The translations under genes were made by a program, and so were the position numbers. Below are positions 10,561 to 22,106 of a DNA stretch of 64,000 nt, piece by piece. Within the stretch, counting starts at the first letter, position 1; each line of letters starts with the position of its first letter. The notes under the pieces are model-generated. The model was not told the origin of the DNA and ran no database searches. It was given only the letters and a program-made list of their open reading frames with translations. The stretch is from Pantoea sp. SoEX (GTDB lineage: Bacteria > Pseudomonadota > Gammaproteobacteria > Enterobacterales > Enterobacteriaceae): assembly GCF_009829945.1 (NCBI RefSeq), contig NZ_SZZT01000004.1:1-64000 (forward strand), in the 5' to 3' direction.

Positions 10561-10953
10561 TTATGCTATATAGCAGATAATTTCACCACCTAATTTCATG
10601 TTACGAGCCATGCTATCAGACATAACACCTTTAGATGTAGAAATGACAGCTATGCCCATACCGTCTATTACTTTTGGTAGGTCATTTTTTTTCTTATAAA
10701 TACGTAGTCCAGGCCTACTTACTCTATCAATTTTATCTAGTACTGGCTTATTTTTAAAATATTTCAAAGAGATTTCTAATAGAAAATTTTTGTCACCAAT
10801 CACTTTAAAATCTTTAATATAACCTTCTTCTTTAAAAACCTTAGCAATGGCTAATTTTAACTTAGAAGAAGGCATAATAATAGTAATTTTTCGAGAAGAT
10901 TGACCATTACGTATTCTAGTTAACATATCCGCTATAGGATCTTGCATACTCAT
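10561..10953 (-). CDS. rpsH: 30S ribosomal protein S8
   Basis: 16S rRNA helix 21 binder and, in E. coli, repressor of the spc operon through a site at the rplX-rplE junction. Its 130 residues match E. coli in length, with [18 protein letters not shown] at the start and the family's closing [14 protein letters not shown] and [10 protein letters not shown]. Whether its regulatory RNA site near 11866-11881 survives was not established. Confidence 0.97.
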   Translation of the reverse strand: MSMQDPIADMLTRIRNGQSSRKITIIMPSSKLKLAIAKVFKEEGYIKDFKVIGDKNFLLEISLKYFKNKPVLDKIDRVSRPGLRIYKKKNDLPKVIDGMGIAVISTSKGVMSDSMARNMKLGGEIICYIA

Positions 10954-10995
10954 TAATTACTGATCTCCTCTAAATTTATAAATTTGGTATAATAA

Positions 10996-11301
10996 TTACC
11001 AACTAGCTTTTTTAAGCCCTGGTATTTCACCACGCATTGCCGCTTCTCTAACCTTTATACGGCTTAAACCAAATTTTCTTAGAAAGCCCCGAGGACGACC
11101 TGTTTGACGACAACGATTACGCTGACGTGAAGGACTAGAATCCCTAGGGAATCCTTGTAACTTTAAAACAGCATTCCAACGAATTTTATCTGAAACTTTG
11201 ACATCAGAAATAATAGATTTAAGTTTATTTCTTTTTGTAAATAATTTATTTGCTAATTTTACTCGTTTAATCTCACGTGCTTTCATAGATTGTTTAGACA
11301 T
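10996..11301 (-). CDS. rpsN: 30S ribosomal protein S14
   Basis: Small-subunit head protein. The sequence from [26 protein letters not shown] to the last residues GLKKASW is almost unchanged. There is no CXXC pair, so it is the zinc-free long form. The frame opens five codons further upstream, but the ATG at 11301 gives [14 protein letters not shown] and 101 residues, the E. coli length. It lies between rplE and rpsH. Confidence 0.97.
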   Translation of the reverse strand: MSKQSMKAREIKRVKLANKLFTKRNKLKSIISDVKVSDKIRWNAVLKLQGFPRDSSPSRQRNRCRQTGRPRGFLRKFGLSRIKVREAAMRGEIPGLKKASW

Positions 11302-11322
11302 TATAGTTAGATACACCCCATT

Positions 11323-11865
11323 TTATTGTTTACGAAACGGGAAATTAAAGGCAGAAAGTAAAGCTATACCTTCTTTATTAGATATTGCAGTTGTAGTAAT
11401 AGCAATATCTAAGCCGTTAATATTATTCATCTTATCATAGCTAATTTCAGGAAATATAATTTGTTCACGTATACCTATATTATAGTTTCCAAAACCATCA
11501 AATGACTTAACAGAAAAACCCCGAAAATCACGAATACGAGGGATAACAACAACAATCAACCGTTCAAAAAATTCCCACATTCTTGCTCCACGTAGTGTTA
11601 CTTTGCAACCTATAGCATATCCTTGACGAATTTTAAATCCTGCTACCGATTTTCTAACTTTAGTAATTAACGGTTTTTGACCAGAAATTACTGTTAAATC
11701 AGATACAGCACTATCTAAAAACTTCTTGTCCGCAACTGCTTTCCCAACACCCATGTTTAAAGTAATTTTTTTTATTTGGGGTACGCGCATGACAGAATTA
11801 TAGCCAAATTGTAACATTAATTTATTGACTACTTTATTTTTATAATAATCATGCAGTTTTGACAT
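11323..11865 (-). CDS. rplE: 50S ribosomal protein L5
   Basis: 5S rRNA-binding protein that contacts the P-site t[16 protein letters not shown] at the start, [30 protein letters not shown] and the [20 protein letters not shown] block identify it. The reading frame stays open 52 codons upstream inside rplX, but the ATG at 11865 is preceded by GGAG at eight bases and gives 180 residues (E. coli 179). Sixteen bases separate it from the rplX stop. Confidence 0.97.
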   Translation of the reverse strand: MSKLHDYYKNKVVNKLMLQFGYNSVMRVPQIKKITLNMGVGKAVADKKFLDSAVSDLTVISGQKPLITKVRKSVAGFKIRQGYAIGCKVTLRGARMWEFFERLIVVVIPRIRDFRGFSVKSFDGFGNYNIGIREQIIFPEISYDKMNNINGLDIAITTTAISNKEGIALLSAFNFPFRKQ

Positions 11866-11881
11866 CTGTTTTACTCCAATC

Positions 11882-12205
11882 TTACTTAACAACCTCATTA
11901 TTGGATTTAAAAAAGCGTACTTTTTTACCATCTTGAAATCTAAAACCCACACGATCTGCTTTACCGGTATTCGCATTAAAAATTGCAATATTTGAAATCT
12001 GAATTGCACTTTCTTTTTCAATAATACTACCAGCTTTATTAAGTGATGAAACAGGTTTTTGATGTTTTTTAATTAAATTAACACCTTCTATAACAACTTT
12101 AATAACTTTATCAGATATTAAAATATTTTTAACCTTTCCTTTTTTACCTCTTTCACTACCAGTTAAGACAATAACTTCATCATTACGACGAATTTTAGCT
12201 GCCAT
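11882..12205 (-). CDS. rplX: 50S ribosomal protein L24
   Basis: Assembly-initiator protein at the 5' end of 23S rRNA. The KOW motif is clear in [23 protein letters not shown], followed by [12 protein letters not shown]. Length is 107 (E. coli 104). The final residues are more diverged than the core. Second gene of the spc operon, 12 bases after rplN, with TAACTATG and a weak GAGGT upstream. Confidence 0.97.
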   Translation of the reverse strand: MAAKIRRNDEVIVLTGSERGKKGKVKNILISDKVIKVVIEGVNLIKKHQKPVSSLNKAGSIIEKESAIQISNIAIFNANTGKADRVGFRFQDGKKVRFFKSNNEVVK

Positions 12206-12217
12206 AGTTAACCTCAG

Positions 12218-12586
12218 TTAAAGCACTTCAGGTGCTAAAGAAATAATTTTCATAAATTTTTCAGTACGAAGTTCATGAGTTACTGGTCCAAAAATACGAG
12301 TACCAACTGGTTGTTCATTATTATTCAAAATAACACAAGCATTACTATCAAAACGAATAATTGAGCCATCAGAACGGCGAACACCTTTTCTACTACGGAC
12401 CACTACTGCTTTTAATACTTCACCTTTTTTTACTTTACTACGCGGAATAGCTTCTTTAATACTGATTTTGATTATATCACCAATTTTTGCATAGCGACGT
12501 TGTGAACCACCTAAAACTTTAATACACATTACCCTGCGTGCACCAGAATTATCAGCAACGCTTAAAACAGTCTGCTCTTGGATCAT
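12218..12586 (-). CDS. rplN: 50S ribosomal protein L14
   Basis: Large-subunit protein at the subunit interface; in E. coli the first gene of the spc operon. [20 protein letters not shown], the [19 protein letters not shown] block and [23 protein letters not shown] are near-identical to E. coli. Of two in-frame ATGs the one at 12586 is chosen: GGAG lies nine bases before it and it gives 122 residues (E. coli 123). A 169-base spacer with the S10-operon terminator precedes it, where the spc promoter should be. Confidence 0.97.
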   Translation of the reverse strand: MIQEQTVLSVADNSGARRVMCIKVLGGSQRRYAKIGDIIKISIKEAIPRSKVKKGEVLKAVVVRSRKGVRRSDGSIIRFDSNACVILNNNEQPVGTRIFGPVTHELRTEKFMKIISLAPEVL

Positions 12587-12683
12587 TATGTAATGCTCCA
12601 TAAATATCTTGATGTATATTAAAATTATTTTTTAATATAAATTAAGTATTATTTTTAAATATTATATTTCTTCAATTAAAATT

Positions 12684-12718
12684 AAAAAATGATGAACGAT
12701 CCAAATGGGCAGTTCATC
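12684..12718 (-). terminator. Intrinsic terminator at end of S10 operon
   Basis: On the minus strand a stem GATGAAC (12712-12718) pairs with GTTCATC (12691-12697), with a further CC/GG inside the loop, and a run of six U follows (12684-12689) one base after the stem. It lies 37 bases after the rpsQ stop and before rplN, the S10/spc operon boundary. This is the most classical terminator in the window. Confidence 0.75.
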
Positions 12719-12755
12719 TATATTATAGATTTATATATTTATATAGAATATATTA

Positions 12756-13010
12756 TTACGGTATAGCTTTTTCTATTATTCGAACTAATATCCATGATTT
12801 AGTTTTAGATAACGGACGACATTCGCGAATTTCTACTATGTCGTTAATATTACATATATTATCTTCATCATGAATATTTAAAGTTGTCGTTCTTTTAATA
12901 AATTTACCGTATATATTATGCTTTATAATTCTTTCTATAGCAATAACTGCAGATTTTTGCATTTTATTACTAATAACACGTCCTTGTATAGTACGAATTT
13001 TACTATTCAT
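12756..13010 (-). CDS. rpsQ: 30S ribosomal protein S17
   Basis: 16S rRNA helix 11 binder. [28 protein letters not shown] and the C-terminal [18 protein letters not shown] identify it. A GTG directly abuts the chosen ATG (13010); the ATG gives 84 residues, as in E. coli. The start is 6 bases after the rpmC stop. Last gene of the S10 operon, followed by the terminator at 12684-12718. Confidence 0.97.
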   Translation of the reverse strand: MNSKIRTIQGRVISNKMQKSAVIAIERIIKHNIYGKFIKRTTTLNIHDEDNICNINDIVEIRECRPLSKTKSWILVRIIEKAIP

Positions 13011-13016
13011 CACAAA

Positions 13017-13202
13017 TTAAGCCTTTTCAGTAATTAAAGTCTTGATTCTAGCGATATCTCGACGTACCTTTTTCAGCATATGTGTTTGCTGTAGTTGGCC
13101 AGATGCTGTTTGCATACGCAAATTAAATTCTTCACGTAATAAACTAAGCAATTCAGTGTTTAGCTCTTCGATATTTTTTATACGCAACTTTGCTGCTTTC
13201 AT
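13017..13202 (-). CDS. rpmC: 50S ribosomal protein L29
   Basis: Small helical protein at the tunnel exit, part of the docking site for SRP and trigger factor. The 61 residues (E. coli 63) form two helices with the family motif [32 protein letters not shown]. Its ATG shares a base with the rplP stop (TAATG), a tight translational coupling. Confidence 0.96.
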   Translation of the reverse strand: MKAAKLRIKNIEELNTELLSLLREEFNLRMQTASGQLQQTHMLKKVRRDIARIKTLITEKA

Positions 13203-13615
13203 TACATTACCGCTTTAGTCACAAAAGTTGTCTTGATAGGTAGCTTTGCAGCTGCCAATTTAAATGCTCCACGTGCTAGTTCTTCATTTACATTACTATC
13301 TATTTCATATAGAATTTTTCCCGGTTGGATCATAGCAACCCAATATTCTACGTTACCTTTTCCTTTTCCCATTCTTACTTCTAGTGGTTTTTCTGTAATC
13401 GGTTTATCTGGAAATATACGAATCCATATTTTACCTTGACGTTTAACGGCTCGAGTCATTGCTCGACGAGCTGCTTCAATTTGTCTGGAAGTTAACCTTC
13501 CTCGTTCAATAGCTTTTAATCCAAACATTCCGAAACTAACTTCTCTTCCTGCAGCTAAACCACGATTTTTACCTTTTTGTACCTTACGAAATTTTGTGCG
13601 TTTTGGTTGTAACAC
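13202..13615 (-). CDS. rplP: 50S ribosomal protein L16 (GTG start)
   Basis: Large-subunit protein near the A site. [37 protein letters not shown] and [18 protein letters not shown] are intact; length is 137 (E. coli 136). The start codon is GTG at 13613-13615, behind AAAAGGAGAATC; no ATG would give the conserved N terminus. Stop and rpmC start overlap by one base. Confidence 0.96.
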   Translation of the reverse strand: MLQPKRTKFRKVQKGKNRGLAAGREVSFGMFGLKAIERGRLTSRQIEAARRAMTRAVKRQGKIWIRIFPDKPITEKPLEVRMGKGKGNVEYWVAMIQPGKILYEIDSNVNEELARGAFKLAAAKLPIKTTFVTKAVM

Positions 13616-13628
13616 AGCGATTCTCCTT

Positions 13629-14333
13629 TTACTTACGGCTTTTACGCTGATGTTTTTTTGTTTGAGTAGCTAATTCTATAGGTTTTTCAATATTAGGAAT
13701 CAAGTTATCTAGGATTTCACCTTTAAAAATCCATACTTTCACTCCAATAACACCGTAGGTCGTATATGCTTCAGAAATGTTATAATCAATATCTGCACGT
13801 AAAGTATGTAAAGGAACACGTCCTTCACGATACCATTCAGTACGTGCTATTTCTGATCCTCCAAGTCTACCACTAATTTCAACTTTTATACCTTTAGCAC
13901 CTAAACGCATAGCGTTTTGAACAGCTCTTTTCATAACCCGTCTAAACATGACACGACGTTCTAATTGTGTTGTAATGCTATTTGCTACTAATTTTGCATC
14001 TAATTCAGGTTTACTTACTTCTGAAATATTTACTTGAGTTGTAACACCAGATATATTTGCTATAACCATTCTAAGTTTTTCTACATCTTCACCTTTTTTG
14101 CCAATCACTATACCTGGACGAGCTGTGTGTATAGTAACACGCATACTTTTTGCCGGTCGTTCAATTACTATACGAGATATAGATGCTTTAGATAATTTTT
14201 TATTAAGAAACTTACGTACTTTATAATCATTTTCTAAATTGTTTGCAAATTCTTTTGTATTTGCAAACCAAGTAGAATTCCATGGTTTTATAATACCTAA
14301 TCTCATTCCATTTGGATGTACTTTTTGGCCCAT
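13629..14333 (-). CDS. rpsC: 30S ribosomal protein S3
   Basis: Head protein at the mRNA entry tunnel. [23 protein letters not shown] opens the protein; the KH domain contains the [17 protein letters not shown] loop (around residues 71-88), and the C-terminal domain has [30 protein letters not shown]. The 234 residues compare with 233 in E. coli. Located between rplV and rplP. Confidence 0.98.
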   Translation of the reverse strand: MGQKVHPNGMRLGIIKPWNSTWFANTKEFANNLENDYKVRKFLNKKLSKASISRIVIERPAKSMRVTIHTARPGIVIGKKGEDVEKLRMVIANISGVTTQVNISEVSKPELDAKLVANSITTQLERRVMFRRVMKRAVQNAMRLGAKGIKVEISGRLGGSEIARTEWYREGRVPLHTLRADIDYNISEAYTTYGVIGVKVWIFKGEILDNLIPNIEKPIELATQTKKHQRKSRK

Positions 14334-14354
14334 ACTAATATCTTCTCCATAATG

Positions 14355-14687
14355 TCAGCGATTAGATACAACTATAGTGATATGGCTAGTACGCTTCATA
14401 ATTCGATCTGATCGACCTTTAGCTCGTAACCGCATCCTTTTCATAGTGGGACCTTCATCAACTGAAATTTTCTTAATTTTTAGTTCGTCAATATCAGAAC
14501 CATCGTTATGTTCGGCATTAGCAATAGCAGATTCTAATACTTTTTTAACTAATAAAGATGCTTTTTTATTGCTATATACTAGAATATTTAAAGCTTCTGA
14601 TACTTTTTTTCCACGAATCAAATCTACTACTAATCTTACTTTTTGAGCAGAAGAATGAGCACGGCGATACCTGGCAATACTTTCCAC
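14355..14687 (-). CDS. rplV: 50S ribosomal protein L22 (GTG start)
   Basis: Large-subunit protein whose beta-hairpin lines the exit tunnel. The 110 residues equal E. coli: [22 protein letters not shown], the [18 protein letters not shown] loop and [20 protein letters not shown]. The first codon is GTG (14685-14687) with AAGGGG five bases before it. It lies 9 bases after the rpsS stop. Confidence 0.96.
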   Translation of the reverse strand: MESIARYRRAHSSAQKVRLVVDLIRGKKVSEALNILVYSNKKASLLVKKVLESAIANAEHNDGSDIDELKIKKISVDEGPTMKRMRLRAKGRSDRIMKRTSHITIVVSNR

Positions 14688-14696
14688 TTTTTCCCC

Positions 14697-14978
14697 TTAC
14701 TTTACTTTTTTAACTTTTTTATCAGATGTATGACCACGATAAGTACGTGTTGGAGCGAATTCACCTAACTTATGCCCTACCATCTCATCAGAAATAAAAA
14801 TAGGAATATGTTGACGACCATTATGGACGGCAATTGTTAGACCAATCATCTTAGGAAAAATAGTTGAACGACGTGACCAAGTACGTAGGGGTTTTCTATC
14901 ACCATTTTCCACTGCTTTCTCTACTTTATTAAGTAAATGTAGGTCTATAAATGGACCTTTTTTGAGAGAACGTGGCAT
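14697..14978 (-). CDS. rpsS: 30S ribosomal protein S19
   Basis: Small-subunit head protein that forms intersubunit bridge B1a with S13. [44 protein letters not shown] and [18 protein letters not shown] are conserved. Length 93 (E. coli 92). The ATG follows AAAAAGGATACACTC. Regular S10-operon position between rplB and rplV. Confidence 0.97.
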   Translation of the reverse strand: MPRSLKKGPFIDLHLLNKVEKAVENGDRKPLRTWSRRSTIFPKMIGLTIAVHNGRQHIPIFISDEMVGHKLGEFAPTRTYRGHTSDKKVKKVK

Positions 14979-15004
14979 TATGAGTGTATCCTTTTTAAAT
15001 AATA

Positions 15005-15826
15005 TTATTTATTACGTCTACGTATGATAAACTTATCAGTACGCTTATTTTTTCGGGTTTTTTTACCCTTTGTTTGAACTCCCCAGGGAGTAACAGGGTG
15101 TTTACCAAAATTACGACCTTCACCACCACCATGTGGATGATCAACTGGATTCATTGCAGTCCCGCGAACAGTAGGACGAATTCCTCTCCAACGAGATGCT
15201 CCGGCTTTTCCTAAAGCTTGTAGCATATGTTCATTATTACCAACTTCTCCTAAAGTTGCACGACAGCAAGATTCAATCTTACGTATTTCTCCTGAACGCA
15301 AACGCAAAGTAACATAAGAACCTTCCCTTGAAACTATTTGTGCATATGCACCAGCAGAGCGAGCAATTTGACCACCTTTTCCTGGTTTCATTTCTACATT
15401 ATGAACAATAGAACCTATGGGAATATTTTTTATTGGAATTGTATTTCCTAACTTAATTGATACATTAATACCTGATTGAATTTCATCACCAATTTTCAAA
15501 CCTTTAGCAGCTAAAATATAACGACGCTCACCATCTTTATACAAAATTAAAGCAATATTTGCAGAACGGTTTGGATCGTATTCTAACCGTTCAATTGACG
15601 CAGTAATATTATCTTTATTACGTTTAAAATCTATTAATCGATAGTTTTGTTTATGACCACCGCCAATATGACGTGTGGTAATTCTACCATTATTATTACG
15701 TCCTCCGGATTTGTTATTTTTTTCTAATAAATTAGGATATGGTTTTCCTTTATAAAGATTAGGATTAATTACTTTTACCATATGCCTACGACCCGGAGAT
15801 GTTGGCTTACATTTTATAACTGCCAT
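15005..15826 (-). CDS. rplB: 50S ribosomal protein L2
   Basis: Universal large-subunit protein needed for subunit association and peptidyl transfer. The 273 residues (same as E. coli) contain the SH3-like core, [31 protein letters not shown] with the conserved histidine region, and a basic tail [18 protein letters not shown]. It is among the best-conserved proteins of the window and lies between rplW and rpsS. Confidence 0.98.
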   Translation of the reverse strand: MAVIKCKPTSPGRRHMVKVINPNLYKGKPYPNLLEKNNKSGGRNNNGRITTRHIGGGHKQNYRLIDFKRNKDNITASIERLEYDPNRSANIALILYKDGERRYILAAKGLKIGDEIQSGINVSIKLGNTIPIKNIPIGSIVHNVEMKPGKGGQIARSAGAYAQIVSREGSYVTLRLRSGEIRKIESCCRATLGEVGNNEHMLQALGKAGASRWRGIRPTVRGTAMNPVDHPHGGGEGRNFGKHPVTPWGVQTKGKKTRKNKRTDKFIIRRRNK

Positions 15827-15847
15827 TATTATTCTATTTCCTTTCCT

Positions 15848-16144
15848 TTATTCAGAACCATTAATAAAATTCACATTTTGGCCTTTTTGTAAAGTTATAT
15901 AAGCCTTTTTCCAATTTTCTCCATGATTTTTGTTTTTCTTTTTGATTTTGCCTTTGACAATTAAAGTATTAATACGTTTGATTTTTACTTCAAATATTTT
16001 TTCAATAGCTAAAAAGATATCTTTTTTATTAGCATTCTTAGCCACTTTAAGTACTATCGTATTATTTTTGTTAACCAAAGAAGATGCTTTTTCAGAAGAA
16101 TGGGGTTTACGGATTATTCTAAAAAAACTTTCTTTACAGATCAT
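15848..16144 (-). CDS. rplW: 50S ribosomal protein L23
   Basis: Exit-tunnel protein and main docking point for trigger factor. [24 protein letters not shown] and [24 protein letters not shown] mark the family; the exposed N-terminal part is more diverged, with Cys3 unusual. 98 residues (E. coli 100). Its ATG overlaps the rplD stop by four bases (ATGA), indicating coupled translation. Confidence 0.96.
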   Translation of the reverse strand: MICKESFFRIIRKPHSSEKASSLVNKNNTIVLKVAKNANKKDIFLAIEKIFEVKIKRINTLIVKGKIKKKNKNHGENWKKAYITLQKGQNVNFINGSE

Positions 16145-16746
16145 TGTAAAATACCCTCAATTTGTTTTATCGCATCAACTGTTGCAATAACTCTATCAGA
16201 AATAATTAAACTAATTGGATCTATATTTACGACAGTTTTTACGCGAACTTTATATAGGTTGCGAGATGATAAAAGCAAGTTTCTATCTAGTTCACTAGTG
16301 ATTATAAGAATATTTCTGTTTGGCAAGTCTTTTAACTTTTCTAACAATAGTTTAGTTTTTGGCAATTTTAGACTAAAACTTTCAAAAATTAGTAATCTAT
16401 TCTGGCGTATTAGTTCAGATAATATACTTTTTAATGCACCTCGATACATTTTTTTGTTTATTTTTTGACTATAACTTCGAGGTTTTGCTGCAAAAGTTAC
16501 ACCACCAGAACGCCAAATTGGACTACGCAAAGAACCAGCTCTTGCCCGTCCTGTACCTTTCTGGCGCCAAGGTTTTTTACCAGAACCGCTCACTTCAGAT
16601 CTATTTTTTTGAGAACTAGTTCCTTGACGAGCACTTGATGCATACGCAACTACTACTTGATGAATTAGAGCTTCATTGAAAAAAATACCAAAAGTATCTT
16701 CAGAAACAGTTATATTACTTTGCATGTCCTGTAATACCAATTCCAT
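16141..16746 (-). CDS. rplD: 50S ribosomal protein L4
   Basis: Exit-tunnel protein and, in E. coli, autogenous regulator of the S10 operon at transcription and translation. The 201 residues equal E. coli: the tunnel loop [35 protein letters not shown] and [17 protein letters not shown] are intact. The preserved regulator matters because an S10-type leader is present at 17729-17899. Confidence 0.97.
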   Translation of the reverse strand: MELVLQDMQSNITVSEDTFGIFFNEALIHQVVVAYASSARQGTSSQKNRSEVSGSGKKPWRQKGTGRARAGSLRSPIWRSGGVTFAAKPRSYSQKINKKMYRGALKSILSELIRQNRLLIFESFSLKLPKTKLLLEKLKDLPNRNILIITSELDRNLLLSSRNLYKVRVKTVVNIDPISLIISDRVIATVDAIKQIEGILQ

Positions 16747-16757
16747 TTGCTATTCTC

Positions 16758-17387
16758 CTAATTTTTAACAGCTTGTTTAATAATTAAATTGCTGCCTATA
16801 GCACCTGGAACACCACCCTTAACCAATAATAAATTGCGCTTGATATCAATACTCACTATATCTAAACTTTGTACAGTTACACGTTCTTTACCCAACTGAC
16901 CTGCCATTTTCTTACCCTTAAATACCTTACCAGGTGTTTGGTTTTGACCAATAGAACCAGGAACACGATGAGATAGCGAATTGCCATGAGAAGCGTCTTG
17001 GGTTCTAAAATTCCACCTTTTAACTGTACCAGCAAAACCTTTACCTTTAGATATACCAGTTACATCAACTTTTTTAATATCGCAAAAAGAATCAATACTA
17101 ATTTTCTGCCCTAAAGAATATATTTCACTGTCATTTACTCTAAATTCCCAAAGACCACGACCGACTTCAACCACTGCTTTCTTAAAATGACCAGCTTCAG
17201 CCTTAGTGATATGACTTATTTTTTTATTGCCAGTAGTCACTTGAATTGCTTGGTAACCATCACTAATAAGTTTCTTAATTTGAATAACGTAATTGTCTTC
17301 AATTTCTATTACTGTTACGGGAATAGAAATGCTTTCTTTAGTAAAAACACGGGTCATTCCTATTTTTTTACCAACTAATCCAATCAT
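16758..17387 (-). CDS. rplC: 50S ribosomal protein L3
   Basis: Assembly-initiator protein reaching the peptidyl transferase centre. [36 protein letters not shown] and the [20 protein letters not shown] loop (holding the glutamine methylated by PrmB in E. coli) are intact. The frame extends 11 codons upstream, but the ATG at 17387 has GAGGT eight bases ahead and gives 209 residues, the E. coli length. Confidence 0.97.
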   Translation of the reverse strand: MIGLVGKKIGMTRVFTKESISIPVTVIEIEDNYVIQIKKLISDGYQAIQVTTGNKKISHITKAEAGHFKKAVVEVGRGLWEFRVNDSEIYSLGQKISIDSFCDIKKVDVTGISKGKGFAGTVKRWNFRTQDASHGNSLSHRVPGSIGQNQTPGKVFKGKKMAGQLGKERVTVQSLDIVSIDIKRNLLLVKGGVPGAIGSNLIIKQAVKN

Positions 17388-17416
17388 TACATTCAACCTC
17401 ATCTTAATATAACAGA

Positions 17417-17899
<483 letters not shown>

Positions 17900-17905
17900 C
17901 ATAAT

Positions 17906-17933
17906 ATTATACATATATTTATTAAATAATCAA
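17906..17933 (-). promoter_or_regulatory. Candidate sigma-70 promoter of the S10 operon
   Basis: Minus-strand -35 box TTGATT (17928-17933) and perfect -10 box TATAAT (17906-17911) are separated by 16 bases. This is the best promoter match in the spacer upstream of rpsJ and places the start so that the leader has the expected length. Chance matches are frequent in such A/T-rich DNA, so position is the stronger argument. Confidence 0.5.
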
Positions 17934-18060
17934 TACATATTATGTTTTACTTTTAATATTATGATATATGTGTTATTTATATTATCAATATAATACTGTT
18001 TATTAAAATAATTTTATATATCATTTTTCAATGAAGATAAATTCAAAACATTTATTTATA

Positions 18061-18092
18061 TTTTAGCGGCCGTATGTACGGCCACCTAAAAA
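18061..18092 (-). terminator. G+C-rich hairpin after tuf
   Basis: TTTTAGCGGCCGTA pairs with TACGGCCACCTAAAA around a two-base loop, a stem of about 13 pairs with one internal mismatch, starting four bases beyond the tuf stop codon. The GGCCGTA/TACGGCC core is strikingly G+C-rich against A/T spacers. No long U run follows on either strand, so it may act as terminator with the A/T flanks or as a 3'-end stabilising stem. Confidence 0.6.
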
Positions 18093-18095
18093 TAA

Positions 18096-19280
18096 TTAGT
18101 TAATAACTTTAGCAACAACACCTGCCCCTACTGTTTTACCACCTTCTCGAATAGCAAAACGTAAACCCTCGTCCATTGCAATCGGATGAATTAAGGTAAC
18201 AGACATTTTGATATTATCACCGGGCATAACCATTTCCACTCCATCTGGAAGATCTATAGAACCGGTAACATCGGTAGTCCGAAAATAAAACTGAGGACGA
18301 TAACCTTTAAAAAATGGAGTATGACGTCCTCCTTCTTCTTTAGATAAAATGTAAACTTCTGCTTCAAATTTGGTATGAGGTTTTATTGTACTAGGTTTAG
18401 CTAATACTTGACCACGCTGAATTTCTTCTCTTTTTATACCTCGTAATAATATACCACAATTTTCACCAGCTTGTCCTTTATCTAATAGTTTGCGAAACAT
18501 TTCAACACCAGTACATATTGATTTTACAGTTGGTTTGATTCCTATAATCTCTACTTCATCACCAACTTTTATGCTACCTCGTTCAACACGACCTGTTACA
18601 ACTGTACCTCGACCAGATATCGAAAAGACATCTTCAATAGGTAATAAGAAGGGAAGATCAATTGCACGTACGGGTTCTGGAATATAACTATCTAAATAAT
18701 TAGCTAATTCCATAATTTTTGCTTCCCATTCTGGTTCTCCTTCTAATGCTTTTAAAGCAGAACCACGAATAATAGGAGTGCTATCTCCTGGAAAATCATA
18801 TTGTGATAATAAGTCGCGAACTTCCATTTCTACTAATTCTAATAATTCTTCATCATCAACTAAATCGCATTTGTTTAAAAATACAATTATGTAAGGAACA
18901 CCTACTTGTCGACCTAATAAAATATGTTCACGAGTTTGGGGCATTGGCCCGTCAGTAGCTGCAACAACTAAAATAGCTCCATCCATCTGTGCAGCGCCAG
19001 TAATCATATTTTTTACATAATCAGCATGACCAGGACAATCAACATGTGCATAGTGACGATTTAAAGTTTCATATTCAACATGTGAAGTATTAATAGTAAT
19101 ACCTCTAGCCTTTTCTTCTGGTGCATTGTCAATTTGATCAAAGGCACAAGCTTGACCACCATATTTTTTTGATAAAACAGTTGTAATTGCTGAAGTTAAA
19201 GTAGTTTTTCCATGATCAACATGACCAATAGTTCCTACATTGATGTGCAATTTATTTCGTTGAAACTGCTCTTTTGCCAT
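18096..19280 (-). CDS. tuf: Elongation factor Tu
   Basis: GTPase delivering aminoacyl-tRNA to the ribosome. G1 [20 protein letters not shown] (G3), [10 protein letters not shown] (G4) and the tRNA-binding domains 2 and 3 are intact over 394 residues, the family length. It is the only tuf copy here, in the tufA position after fusA; whether a second copy exists elsewhere cannot be told. The bfd, bfr and gsp genes between tufA and rpsJ in E. coli are gone. Confidence 0.98.
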   Translation of the reverse strand: MAKEQFQRNKLHINVGTIGHVDHGKTTLTSAITTVLSKKYGGQACAFDQIDNAPEEKARGITINTSHVEYETLNRHYAHVDCPGHADYVKNMITGAAQMDGAILVVAATDGPMPQTREHILLGRQVGVPYIIVFLNKCDLVDDEELLELVEMEVRDLLSQYDFPGDSTPIIRGSALKALEGEPEWEAKIMELANYLDSYIPEPVRAIDLPFLLPIEDVFSISGRGTVVTGRVERGSIKVGDEVEIIGIKPTVKSICTGVEMFRKLLDKGQAGENCGILLRGIKREEIQRGQVLAKPSTIKPHTKFEAEVYILSKEEGGRHTPFFKGYRPQFYFRTTDVTGSIDLPDGVEMVMPGDNIKMSVTLIHPIAMDEGLRFAIREGGKTVGAGVVAKVIN

Positions 19281-19353
19281 GACTGGATTCCCTAACTATA
19301 ATATTTTTCAGTTAAAAATGAAAAATATTTTATTTAAATTTAAAAGTAGCTTT

Positions 19354-21462
19354 TTATTTACCACGAGCTTCAATAATATTTTGAGCGATATTATTAGGTG
19401 CTTCATCATATCTCAAAAATTCCATTGAATAAGAAGCACGACCTTTAGTCAACGAACGTAACTGAGTAGCATAACCAAACATTTCAGATAAAGGTACTTC
19501 AGAATAAATAACTACACCCATTGCGTTTGATTCTTGACCCCTCAGAATACCACGACGACTGCTTAGGTCTCCAATAACATCTCCTGTATTTTCTTCTGGC
19601 GCCTCAACTTCAACTTTCATGATTGGCTCCAGTAAAACAGGCTTAGCTCTTTTAAATCCATCTTTAAATGCTAAAGAGGCTGCTAATTTAAAAGCCAGTT
19701 CTGAAGAATCTACATCATGATAAGAACCAAAGTGTAGCCGCACGCCTAAGTCAACTACTGGATAACCCGCTAATGGTCCTGCTTTTAATTGTTCTTGAAT
19801 ACCTTTATCAACTGCTGGTATATACTCATTAGGAATGATACCACTCTTAATATCATTAATAAATTCGTATTCTTTGTTTTTTATTTTCATAGGGTACAAA
19901 TCTATTACCACATGACCATATTGACCACGACCACCAGATTGTTTTATATATTTACCTTCGACATTTGTAATTTTTTCACGAATTGTTTCTCTATAAGCTA
20001 CTTGGGGTTTTCCTATATTAGCTTCAACATTAAATTCACGTTTCATTCTATCTACAATGATATCTAGATGTAATTCACCCATTCCCGCTACGATAGTTTG
20101 ATTAGACTCTTCATCAGTCCATACACGAAAAGAAGGATCTTCTTTAGCTAATCTATTTAAAGCTACACTCATCTTTTCTTGGTCCGCTTTGGTTTTTGGT
20201 TCTAATGCAATGGATATCACTGGTTCAGGAAATTTTATACGTTCAAGAATTATCGGTGAATTTAGATCACATAAAGTATCACCAGTCATCACATCTTTTA
20301 GACCTATAGCTGCAGCTATATCTCCTGCTCTTACTTCTTTAATTTCTTCTCTTTTGTTAGCATGCATTTGCACAATACGACCAAAACGTTCTCTATTAGA
20401 TTTAGCAGAATTTAATACTGCATCACCTGAGCTAACCACTCCTGAATAAACTCGAAAAAATGTCAAATTACCTACAAATGGATCATTAGCAATTTTAAAT
20501 GCTAATGCAGAAAATGGCTCTTTATCATTCGGTTGTCTTAAAACTATATCATCATGATCATTATCTAATAAACCCTTAACTGCAGGAATATCTGTTGGTG
20601 CTGGTAAATATTCTATTACTGCATCTAACATAGATTGTATACCTTTATTTTTAAATGCAGAACCACAAGTTACAAGAACTATTTCATTATTTAATACTCT
20701 ATTACGTAAAGAATGTTTAATTTCTTCTTCTGTTATTAGATCACCATTAAAATATTTTTCCATTAATTGATCAGATGATTCAACTGCTGCATCAATTAAA
20801 TTTTGCCGCCATTCGCTAACTATATTTAACATGTTAACTGGAACTTCTTTATACTCAAATGTAAGACCTTGATCATAGTCATTCCAATAAATAGCTTTCA
20901 TTTTAATTAAATCAACAATACCTTTAAATTTTTCCTCTGAACCAATTGCTAAATGTATAGGAACAGGATTAGCTCCTAAACGTGTTTTAATCTGTTCTAC
21001 AACATTTAAAAAATTAGCACCCATACGATCCATTTTATTAACAAATGCAATGCGAGGAACTTTATATTTATTTGCTTGCCGCCATACAGTTTCTGATTGC
21101 GGTTGAACACCCCCAACAGCACAGTAAACCATCACTACACCATCAAGAATACGCATAGAACGTTCTACTTCTATAGTGAAATCAACATGTCCGGGAGTGT
21201 CGATAATATTAATACGATGAGGATCAAATTGACTAGCCATCCCAGACCAAAATGTGGTGGTAGCAGCAGAAGTAATAGTAATTCCTCTTTCTTGTTCCTG
21301 GGCCATCCAGTCCATAGTAGCTGCACCATCATGTACTTCTCCTATTTTATGATTTACTCCTGTATAAAATAGAATACGTTCGGTGGTAGTTGTTTTACCA
21401 GCATCAATATGAGCACTAATACCGATATTACGGTAATGTGTAATAGGTGTTGTTCGAGCCAT
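19354..21462 (-). CDS. fusA: Elongation factor G
   Basis: Translocation GTPase, also used with RRF in ribosome recycling. [15 protein letters not shown] (G1), [21 protein letters not shown] (G3), [10 protein letters not shown] (G4) and domains II-V are present; 702 residues against 704 in E. coli. It lies between rpsG and tuf in the str operon, with AGAGGAATTAAATG as ribosome binding site. Confidence 0.98.
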   Translation of the reverse strand: MARTTPITHYRNIGISAHIDAGKTTTTERILFYTGVNHKIGEVHDGAATMDWMAQEQERGITITSAATTTFWSGMASQFDPHRINIIDTPGHVDFTIEVERSMRILDGVVMVYCAVGGVQPQSETVWRQANKYKVPRIAFVNKMDRMGANFLNVVEQIKTRLGANPVPIHLAIGSEEKFKGIVDLIKMKAIYWNDYDQGLTFEYKEVPVNMLNIVSEWRQNLIDAAVESSDQLMEKYFNGDLITEEEIKHSLRNRVLNNEIVLVTCGSAFKNKGIQSMLDAVIEYLPAPTDIPAVKGLLDNDHDDIVLRQPNDKEPFSALAFKIANDPFVGNLTFFRVYSGVVSSGDAVLNSAKSNRERFGRIVQMHANKREEIKEVRAGDIAAAIGLKDVMTGDTLCDLNSPIILERIKFPEPVISIALEPKTKADQEKMSVALNRLAKEDPSFRVWTDEESNQTIVAGMGELHLDIIVDRMKREFNVEANIGKPQVAYRETIREKITNVEGKYIKQSGGRGQYGHVVIDLYPMKIKNKEYEFINDIKSGIIPNEYIPAVDKGIQEQLKAGPLAGYPVVDLGVRLHFGSYHDVDSSELAFKLAASLAFKDGFKRAKPVLLEPIMKVEVEAPEENTGDVIGDLSSRRGILRGQESNAMGVVIYSEVPLSEMFGYATQLRSLTKGRASYSMEFLRYDEAPNNIAQNIIEARGK

Positions 21463-21552
21463 TTAATTCCTCTGATTATAAGACTTCCAAAGTAACTTAA
21501 GACAAGCAAATGTTTAAAATTTACTATGAATAACAAACTAAATATATTTTAA

Positions 21553-22023
21553 TTACCAACGATAATGAGCAAATGCTTTATTTGCTTCTGCTGTACGATG
21601 TATTTCTTCACGTTTTTTAACAGCACTACCTTTATTTTCTATAGCATCTGAAAGTTCATTTGTTAACTTAAAAATCATAGATTTTTCTGATCTTTTACGA
21701 GCAGCTAAAACTATCCAACGCATTGCTAATGCATTTCTTCTAATTGGTCGCACTTCTACAGGAACTTGATATGTAGATCCTCCTACACGACGAGATTTTA
21801 CTTCAATTATTGGACGTACATTTTCAATTGCCATTTCAAAAGTTTCTACTTCACTTTTATTCAGTCTTTTTGATAATGTTTCAAGAGCAGAATATACTAT
21901 TGATTCAGAAATAGATTTTTTACCATCTATCATTAAAATATTTATGAACTTACCTAATAATTCAGATTTAAATCTTGGGTCGGGTAAAATTTTACGCTGA
22001 CTTATAATACGGCGACGTGGCAT
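21553..22023 (-). CDS. rpsG: 30S ribosomal protein S7
   Basis: Primary binder of the 16S 3' domain and E-site contact; in E. coli also the str-operon repressor. [41 protein letters not shown] and the [20 protein letters not shown] end identify it. At 156 residues it equals the short form found in most enterobacteria (K-12 has a C-terminal extension). 83 bases after rpsL. Confidence 0.97.
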   Translation of the reverse strand: MPRRRIISQRKILPDPRFKSELLGKFINILMIDGKKSISESIVYSALETLSKRLNKSEVETFEMAIENVRPIIEVKSRRVGGSTYQVPVEVRPIRRNALAMRWIVLAARKRSEKSMIFKLTNELSDAIENKGSAVKKREEIHRTAEANKAFAHYRW

Positions 22024-22106
22024 AAAAACACTCCATTATAATTAGTGATTTTTAATTTAATTATTACTATTAAATAGTAATATTAATAAATAATAAAAAT
22101 CAAATA

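Noticed and set aside
11866-12021. N-terminal extension of L5
   Set aside because: 52 open codons inside rplX with no similarity to L5; a GGAG-preceded ATG at 11865 gives the family length.
16100-16468. 122-codon plus-strand frame
   Set aside because: Antisense to rplD and rplW, which are near-identical to the family.
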